DNA from: JBFGRM01 sp041563675
Lineage (GTDB): Bacteria; Nitrospirota; Nitrospiria; Nitrospirales; Nitrospiraceae
Direction: 5' to 3'
Assembly (NCBI GenBank): GCA_041563675.1
Contig: JBFGRM010000068.1
Span: forward strand, 1 to 10,751
DNA length: 10,751 bases
The notes beneath the pieces were generated by a model. The model was not told the origin of the DNA. It saw only the letters and a list, made by a program, of their open reading frames with translations, and did no database searches. The translations under genes and the position numbers were made by a program. Shown in pieces: positions 6,211 to 10,751 of the stretch. Each line of letters opens with the position of its first letter. The first letter of the stretch is position 1.

Positions 6211-6660
6211 TCAAGACTTGGGCCCGGCCTTCCGACCGGAAGGGCGGGTGTCATCCGCAAAGGTGACGCCCGCTTTCTGGACCTCCGCGTAGGGCAGCAA
6301 CCAGACGAGCGACTCGTCGTGTAAATCGACGACCTGGATCCGGTTTCCCCAGGGATCACGGAAATCGCAGCGAAACCCCTCGACCACCGGGAGCTGGTAC
6401 TTCTTCGTGACCTTGTCGCGGACCTCGGTGACCTGCGCGTCATCTCTCACCATGATGCCGAAGTGCTTCATACGATCCGGCCTGAGCTCTTTGACCTCGA
6501 AGATCGCCATGAATTGGTGCTCGCCGAGCTTGCACCAGGCCGCCCCCTCCCCTCCCCGCAGCATCTCCAGGTTGAAGACATCACGGTAGAACTCGACCGC
6601 CTTCTCGGCGTCGTCGACCTCGATCACCACATGATTGCACCCGTACACCTTGACCGCCAT
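6211..6660 (-). CDS. VOC-superfamily protein (glyoxalase/dioxygenase fold)
   Basis: A 149-residue protein of the vicinal oxygen chelate superfamily. The first beta-alpha unit reads CNHVVIEVDDAEKAVEFYRDVF, here split as CNHVVIEVDDAEK and AVEFYRDVF. The second half contains KHFGIMVRD and DPWGNRIQVVDL. Compared with E. coli glyoxalase I, three metal ligands appear kept (His10, Glu55, His66). The fourth, which is the catalytic Glu122 there, is Gln109 here. That argues against a classical glyoxalase I, and the substrate remains open (another isomerase, a dioxygenase-like role, or binding only). The start is firm: GAGGAGGA lies 6 bases before the ATG. It follows the P450 gene by 106 bases and precedes the peptidase gene by 35 bases, all on the minus strand. 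Confidence 0.88.
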   Translation of the reverse strand: MAVKVYGCNHVVIEVDDAEKAVEFYRDVFNLEMLRGGEGAAWCKLGEHQFMAIFEVKELRPDRMKHFGIMVRDDAQVTEVRDKVTKKYQLPVVEGFRCDFRDPWGNRIQVVDLHDESLVWLLPYAEVQKAGVTFADDTRPSGRKAGPKS

Positions 6661-6766
6661 GCTCGATCCTCCTCATGCCATGTCGCACCATGCGGCAGCG
6701 CCCTGACGGCGACCACGCCGCTGTCGATCAGCATGGAGCCCGGGACCGCCTCGTGTCAACGGAGGG

Positions 6767-8158
6767 TCAGGCCGAGTTGGGGCGAGGCTCGACGATCATC
6801 GGGAGGCCACCACGAGGCCGGAGCGTGAGCAGGGGCTGGGCCTCGATCGGATGCCCGGGGACGAGACGTAACCGGCAGGCTTGCGCGATCCCGGCCAGGA
6901 CCAACTGGGCTTCCATCATGGCAAACTGCTCGCCGAGGCACTGGCGCGGACCGCCGGAGAAGGGGAAGTAGGCGAAGCGGGGACGATCCGGGACCCGATC
7001 AGAAGCGAATCGTTCCGGATCGAACCGTTCGGGATCGTCCCAGAGCTTAGGATGGCGATGCGTCACATACTGGCTCAGGAACACCGTCGTGCCGGACGGG
7101 ATCCGGACGCCCCCGATCACATCATCACAGATCGGCGCGCGCGAGATGATCCAGGAGGGGGGATAGAGCCGCATGGATTCCTCGATGACCATGCGGGTGT
7201 AGGTCAGGCGCGGCAGATCGTCGAACGTCGGCGGCCGACCCTGGAGCACCTCCGCCAGCTCCTGGTGGAGGCGCCGCTCGGCCTCGGGGTGCTGGGACAG
7301 CAGGTACCATGACCACGTGAGCGCGAGCCCCGTCGTCTCATGGCCGGCGAAGAAAATCGTCATGACCTCGTCGCGCAGCTGCCGGTCCGTCATCTGCTCA
7401 CCCGACTCCCCGTCACGCGCGAGCAACAGCATCGACAAGAGATCGCCGCGCTCCTCATCCCGACGTCGGCGGGACGTGATGATCTCGTGCACCGCCTGGT
7501 CCAACCTGCCCATGGCCGCCCGGAACCGGCGGCGTCCGGGCGTGGGGAACACGGCGTTCCAATCGACCGTCGCGAGCATGCGGTCCATGCAGTAGTGCGT
7601 CACCGTGTCGAAGTCATCCAGCAGGGACCGTCCCAGGTCGCGGCCGGACGCGCCGAACATCGTCCGCAGGATAATGTCGCCCGTCAGCATCATCATCCGC
7701 CTGAGCATGTCGATCGGCGCAGCAGTGGACATACGCCACTGTTCCAGCGATTCCTCGACGGTTTGTGTCACCACGCGCGCCAGGGCGGCGATCTGCTGCC
7801 GGTGAAACGCGGGCTGGGCCAATCGCCGTTGCCGTTTCCAGGTCTCCCCCTCGCTCGTCGCCAGGCCCTCGCCCAAAAACGGCTTGACCCTCTCGACGAA
7901 CCGGCTCTTGCGGTAGTTCCGGTGGTGGTCCTGGAGCACGTGCTGGATGTGATCCGGATGGCTCAGCAGATAGGCCTGCATCGGCCCCATCTTCAACGAG
8001 ACGACGTCCCCGTAGCGCCGCGCGGCCTCCGAGAGGAATCCCAGGGGATCCCTTCGCATCTGCAGCAGGATCCCGACAAAGGGATACCCCAGCGGCCCCG
8101 GCGCGGCCTTTTTCACCTGCATGCCGCCCAAAACGCGCTCCTCCGGCACTTTTGACAT
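6767..8158 (-). CDS. Cytochrome P450 monooxygenase
   Basis: A soluble 463-residue heme monooxygenase of full family length. All P450 landmarks are present. There is a C-helix W-x3-R (Trp107-Arg111) and an I-helix AGHETT (271-276) for oxygen activation. ExxR in the K-helix is Glu327-Arg330. The PERF segment is PERFDPERF, and the heme loop is FSGGPRQCLG with Cys407 as axial ligand. The layout resembles bacterial P450s that oxidise fatty acids or other lipophilic compounds, but the substrate cannot be read from sequence. No ferredoxin or reductase gene is in the window, so electron donors must be elsewhere. The frame opens upstream to a TTG at 8194, which would overlap the divergent lipoprotein gene. 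ATG 8158 is preferred, although its GGAG is only 2 bases away. ATG 8122 is another option. Confidence 0.94.
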   Translation of the reverse strand: MSKVPEERVLGGMQVKKAAPGPLGYPFVGILLQMRRDPLGFLSEAARRYGDVVSLKMGPMQAYLLSHPDHIQHVLQDHHRNYRKSRFVERVKPFLGEGLATSEGETWKRQRRLAQPAFHRQQIAALARVVTQTVEESLEQWRMSTAAPIDMLRRMMMLTGDIILRTMFGASGRDLGRSLLDDFDTVTHYCMDRMLATVDWNAVFPTPGRRRFRAAMGRLDQAVHEIITSRRRRDEERGDLLSMLLLARDGESGEQMTDRQLRDEVMTIFFAGHETTGLALTWSWYLLSQHPEAERRLHQELAEVLQGRPPTFDDLPRLTYTRMVIEESMRLYPPSWIISRAPICDDVIGGVRIPSGTTVFLSQYVTHRHPKLWDDPERFDPERFASDRVPDRPRFAYFPFSGGPRQCLGEQFAMMEAQLVLAGIAQACRLRLVPGHPIEAQPLLTLRPRGGLPMIVEPRPNSA

Positions 8159-8186
8159 TGCTCCAATCGGCGGTAGACTTGACCTA
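8152..8186 (+). promoter_or_regulatory. Sigma-70-type promoter for the lipoprotein gene, probably leaderless
   Basis: A perfect TTGACA (8152-8157) is followed by 16 bases and then TAGACT (8174-8179, 4 of 6 to TATAAT). The A of the lipoprotein ATG is 7 bases past the -10 box, where transcription would be expected to start. No Shine-Dalgarno sequence precedes this ATG. The -35 box overlaps the start codon of the divergent P450 gene (8156-8158). This is a consensus match by eye with no expression data. Confidence 0.55.
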
Positions 8187-8827
8187 TGCGGCAAACATTC
8201 CCCATGCCCTGGCTGCTGCCGGGCGTCCTGTTGCTCGCATCAGGGGGTTGTGCGACGATCTTCACCCCGCCGTCCCAAACTGTCAACATTCAATCCGAAC
8301 CGGAGGGGGTCGACCTGTTCCTGGATGGGCAGCGTGTGGGGGAAACCCCGGTGCGATTGGTGGTCGATCGCGACACCTTCAACGCAAAAATGGTCATGTT
8401 GAAGAAGGAGGGGTACGAGACGAAGCAGTTTCCTCTGAAGAAGACGATCAACAGCGCGGCCATTTTCAACTTTACTCTCATGACGCCCTGGGCCACGGAC
8501 GCGGTGACGGGCAACATGATCGAGTACTCGCCGAACAACTACTACATCGAGCTCAAACCGAAACGCGCGCTCACCCGACGCGAGGCTCGCGACGCGCGGC
8601 TGAAACGATTCGTGCTGATGAACTACGACAACGTGATGGTCGGGATCTCGGACGGCGGCGGGGAATATGTGGCCTCGGTCATGGAGATTCTCGACGTGGC
8701 GCCGGGGAAGCGTGAACACGTCGTTCACGGACTCCAGATACGCCTCCCCGGTCTTCTACAACACGGCTCGCCCTTCGACATGATTCACGCCCTTCAGCGC
8801 GAAGCGCTTGACTCCAGCTACGACTGA
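8186..8827 (+). CDS. PEGA-domain lipoprotein with a distinct C-terminal domain
   Basis: A 213-residue predicted lipoprotein. The signal peptide has a hydrophobic core (WLLPGVLLLA) and a lipobox LASGGC with Cys22 as the lipidated residue. A PEGA domain follows (about 34-85, SEPEGVDLFLDGQRVGETPV), a beta-sandwich common in bacterial envelope proteins. TPWATDAVTGNMIEYSPNNY is the usual tail of this lipoprotein type. The remainder (about 128-205) is helical. RFVLMNYDNVMVGISDGGGE and the following YVASVMEIL faintly recall the C-terminal segment of DUF3015 proteins; this is an impression, not a search result. The protein is probably attached to the periplasmic face of the inner or outer membrane. 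The start at ATG 8186 lacks an SD sequence and fits a leaderless transcript. It is divergent from the P450 gene, 27 bases apart. Confidence 0.87.
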   Translation: MRQTFPMPWLLPGVLLLASGGCATIFTPPSQTVNIQSEPEGVDLFLDGQRVGETPVRLVVDRDTFNAKMVMLKKEGYETKQFPLKKTINSAAIFNFTLMTPWATDAVTGNMIEYSPNNYYIELKPKRALTRREARDARLKRFVLMNYDNVMVGISDGGGEYVASVMEILDVAPGKREHVVHGLQIRLPGLLQHGSPFDMIHALQREALDSSYD

Positions 8828-8991
8828 CAATAGCCCACTCTCCTGCTTTCCATCTCCACCACTGACCTCTCCACCATTCGGACCGTTCAGCCGGTGCCAG
8901 CGCACGCGACCTTAGCTGGTCTGTGATTACCCGCTCTCCTCTTACTCCTCCCTCCTCCTCTGCGTCGGGCGGAAGGGCGGGCGCGACGGCC

Positions 8992-9037
8992 GGTGCCATG
9001 GCAGGCAATTGCCCGATGCGGTGCCAGACCCGGTGCC
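8992..9037. repeat. GGTGCC-rich double palindrome beside the NTF2-like gene
   Basis: Two perfect 10-bp palindromes abut: TGCCATGGCA (8994-9003) and GGCAATTGCC (9004-9013). GGTGCC occurs at 8992-8997, 9020-9025 and 9032-9037, with a further copy upstream near 8896. The cluster ends 3 bases before the stop codon of the NTF2-like gene (9041). The other part of this 213-base gap (8828-8990) is pyrimidine-rich, with many CTCC runs, and shows no gene. It could be a REP-type repeat or a binding array; no T-tract marks it as a terminator. Confidence 0.5.
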
Positions 9038-9040
9038 CCC

Positions 9041-9433
9041 TTACCCCATGATGGGCGATCCGTGGTGGTGAATCATCTTCCACTCGTCATCCATGCGCTC
9101 GTACAGATTCGTCGCCAGCACGCGGGTCTCCTGGAGCGTCTCCCCCTGCCGGCTCGTGATGTTTTCCACGCAGATGACCCAGGCCACATCGCCCGCCACC
9201 TGAATCTGCAGATCCGACAACTCGAACTCCATCGAGAACGTGTTGTTGAAGATCAGCACCCAGGAGTCGCGCACCTGCGGCCAGCCGCTGCGCAGGGTCC
9301 AGCCCGGATGGATGCACGTCACGTAATCCTGCTGCGCCCAGACGCGATCCATTTTGACCACATCGAGGCTCCCGAAGGCGTCGTAGAACGCCTCGTTCGC
9401 CTTCGTCACTTCTTCGATACGTTCCTTGATCAT
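9041..9433 (-). CDS. SnoaL/NTF2-like protein
   Basis: A 130-residue protein with the small cone-shaped NTF2-like fold of the SnoaL group. The order is an N-terminal helix pair (RIEEVTKANEAFYDAFGSLD), a loop VWAQQDYVTCIHPGW, the helix SGWPQVRDSWVLIF, and then antiparallel strands (FELSDLQIQVAGDVAWVICV, RVLATNLYERMDDEWKMIHH). It ends HHHGSPIMG, as many stand-alone members do. Such proteins may be small isomerases or hydratases, or may only bind ligands; the substrate is unknown. ATG 9433 is chosen because GGAGG lies 8 bases upstream; an in-frame TTG at 9448 is less likely. It follows the EamA transporter on the same strand after 85 bases and may be transcribed with it. Confidence 0.87.
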   Translation of the reverse strand: MIKERIEEVTKANEAFYDAFGSLDVVKMDRVWAQQDYVTCIHPGWTLRSGWPQVRDSWVLIFNNTFSMEFELSDLQIQVAGDVAWVICVENITSRQGETLQETRVLATNLYERMDDEWKMIHHHGSPIMG

Positions 9434-9518
9434 GCCCGTTTCCTCCAAGACGCCAGGGCGCTATCTTACCCCAAGTTCAAAGACCGACGCGAGACGAGGT
9501 CGCCGAAGGCGGCTCAGG

Positions 9519-10460
9519 TCACCTGGTTCCCCTGGCCGACATCCAGTTGACCAGCCACACCCCCGCCAGGATGAGGACGACGCCCATCACCTCCCTGAGG
9601 CCGATGGGTTCACTCAGAATCAGCACAGAAAGGATGAGCGCGGACACGGGGATGAGGTTGAAAAAGATGCCCGCGCGCGCCGGGCCGATGCCGTGCACGC
9701 CGTAGAGCCAGGCTTGCTGCCCGAGGGCGGTCGCGAAGACGACGAGGTAGACCAAGGCCAGCCAGCCGTCCGCCGGCACCGAGTCCAGGCCGGCGACCAT
9801 GACCTTCTGGTCCGCCCACCACAGCAAAGGGATCTGCATCAGGATGGAAATCAGCAGGGTCGTCCAGTTCACCGTCAGCGGGGAGAAGCGCTCCATGGTG
9901 CGACGGCCGCCAATGGAATACAGGGCCCAGCTCACGAGCGCGACGACCACCAGGGCCCCGCCGAGAACCGGGTGGTCGCCGCGCGCCCCTGCCGTTTCAC
10001 CACCCGACACCAACGCCACACCTGCGAAGGAGATCGCGCAACCGAGCCAGACCGTGCGGAAGGGCACATCGCGAATCAGCAACGATGACAGCAACGCCGT
10101 GATGGCCGGGCTCGCCCCGATGATAATGCCCGCTTCGGCCGCCCCGATGTACCGCAGGCCAAAGAGCACCCCCAGGTGATTGCCGAGCACCCCCAGTCCG
10201 AGCGCCGTGAAGATCGCGACGTCCCGGCCGGTGAATTTCGCCAGGGTGCCCTCATGCCACCACCACAGGGGAATCAGAATGCCCAGCGCCCCGACACCGC
10301 GCAGGACGGAGGTCTCGACCGCCGAGAAGGAGCCGAGGGCCCACTTCTGGCCCACGACGGACCCTCCCCAGACCACCGCCGCCGTCACCAGGGCGCCGTA
10401 GGCCAGGACTTCGTTCGGCCCATGTCGGGTGGCCGGGGCTCCGCTCGGCTCATCGGCCAT
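9519..10460 (-). CDS. EamA/DMT-family transporter
   Basis: A 313-residue inner-membrane protein of the drug/metabolite transporter superfamily. Two EamA repeats of five membrane segments each are visible (about 18-152 and 165-308). The first contains VVWGGSVVGQKWAL and RYIGAAEAGIIIGASPAITALL (split: RYIGAAEAGI and IIGASPAITALL). The second contains WALYSIGGRR and the typical end ILSEPIGLREVMGVVLILAG. DMT proteins export or import amino acids, nucleotides or other small molecules; the substrate cannot be predicted. The ATG directly abuts the TAA of the upstream methyltransferase gene, so translation is probably coupled. GGAG lies about 10 bases before the start, inside that gene. Confidence 0.92.
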   Translation of the reverse strand: MADEPSGAPATRHGPNEVLAYGALVTAAVVWGGSVVGQKWALGSFSAVETSVLRGVGALGILIPLWWWHEGTLAKFTGRDVAIFTALGLGVLGNHLGVLFGLRYIGAAEAGIIIGASPAITALLSSLLIRDVPFRTVWLGCAISFAGVALVSGGETAGARGDHPVLGGALVVVALVSWALYSIGGRRTMERFSPLTVNWTTLLISILMQIPLLWWADQKVMVAGLDSVPADGWLALVYLVVFATALGQQAWLYGVHGIGPARAGIFFNLIPVSALILSVLILSEPIGLREVMGVVLILAGVWLVNWMSARGTR

Positions 10461-10751
10461 TTATGTGGCTCCACCGGCTCTCGGCCGCGGCCGTATGAGG
10501 AGGACGCCGTCCCGAATCGTCAGGAGGACCGCGGACACCCGCGGATCGGACGCCACGAGATCGTTCAGCGCCTGAATCGCCGCCGTCGATGCATCGGGGG
10601 GCGGTCGCACGACGACATCGCCGTTCCAGAGCACATTATCGATGAGGATGACACCCTGGGGCGCCAGCAACTCCAAGGCCCGCCGGTAGTAGCTCACGTA
10701 GTTGATTTTGTCGGCATCGATAAACACCAGGTCGAACGAGCCACGCAGATC
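10461..10751 (-). CDS. Class I SAM-dependent O-methyltransferase (3' part of gene)
   Basis: These are the C-terminal 96 residues of a small O-methyltransferase of the catechol/caffeoyl-CoA type (COG4122). The frame runs off the right edge, where it reads DLRGSFDL just before VFIDADK. The motif FDLVFIDADKINYVSYY carries the Asp expected to bind the divalent metal and is followed by LLAPQGVILIDNVLWNGDVV (split: LLAPQGVIL and IDNVLWNGDVV), in which the Asp-Asn pair completes the metal site in relatives. Such enzymes transfer a methyl group from S-adenosylmethionine to a hydroxyl of a catechol-like or other small substrate. The SAM-binding N-terminus is outside the window. The stop TAA touches the ATG of the transporter gene, which suggests an operon. 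Confidence 0.92.
   Translation of the reverse strand, partial: DLRGSFDLVFIDADKINYVSYYRRALELLAPQGVILIDNVLWNGDVVVRPPPDASTAAIQALNDLVASDPRVSAVLLTIRDGVLLIRPRPRAGGAT

Noticed and set aside
6661..6766. Regulatory or RNA element in the P450-VOC gap
   Set aside because: Only 5-bp stems were found and no promoter boxes; nothing beyond the VOC ribosome-binding site can be supported.
7340..8155. Plus-strand open frame of 271 codons
   Set aside because: It is antisense to the cytochrome P450 gene, low in complexity (His/Arg/Gln-rich), with no recognisable domain.
9426..10088. Plus-strand open frame of 220 codons
   Set aside because: It is antisense to the EamA transporter and consists of charged, repeat-like sequence typical of GC-rich shadow frames.

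Overview
The window is GC-rich bacterial chromosome, densely packed with genes. No intergenic stretch exceeds about 215 bases, and no rRNA, tRNA, CRISPR array, transposase or phage gene was seen. There is no phylogenetic marker. The Thi4-type thiazole synthase in place of the usual bacterial ThiG route, the PEGA lipoprotein of a diderm cell envelope, and the general style of the genes would fit an environmental Gram-negative bacterium. Nitrospirota (Nitrospira-like) is my best guess, but it is an inference, not a demonstration.

Layout. Positions 1-2748 carry a plus-strand run: the 3' part of a sulfide-dependent thiazole synthase (thi4), a small TPR protein, a palindromic intergenic repeat, a receiver-like protein that has lost its phosphorylation residues, and a YgfZ/GcvT-type folate-binding protein. 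A hairpin with a T-tract (2750-2843) closes this run and overlaps the end of a convergent, uncharacterised 160-residue gene. A second GC-rich palindrome (about 3451-3496) separates that gene from an exported PhoD-type phosphatase on the minus strand. Divergent from phoD is a 70-residue protein with a possible Cys3His zinc site.

A minus-strand group follows (8158 down to 5444): cytochrome P450, VOC-superfamily protein, and trypsin-like peptidase without a recognisable export signal. The peptidase start lies directly behind a hairpin that would bury its weak ribosome-binding region. Only 27 bases upstream of the P450 start, a PEGA-domain lipoprotein is read the other way. A TTGACA/TAGACT promoter is placed so that its transcript would begin at or next to the lipoprotein start codon.

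The right end (10751 down to 9041, minus strand) holds the 3' part of an O-methyltransferase joined stop-to-start to an EamA/DMT transporter, and then a SnoaL/NTF2-like protein. Just beyond the last gene is a cluster of GGTGCC units with two abutting 10-bp palindromes.

Most genes look like ordinary housekeeping or accessory metabolism. I do not see a convincing new multi-gene defence or biosynthetic system. The items most worth checking are the degenerate receiver, the P450-VOC-peptidase group with its hairpin, the likely leaderless lipoprotein promoter, the two-part lipoprotein, and three different palindromic intergenic elements.
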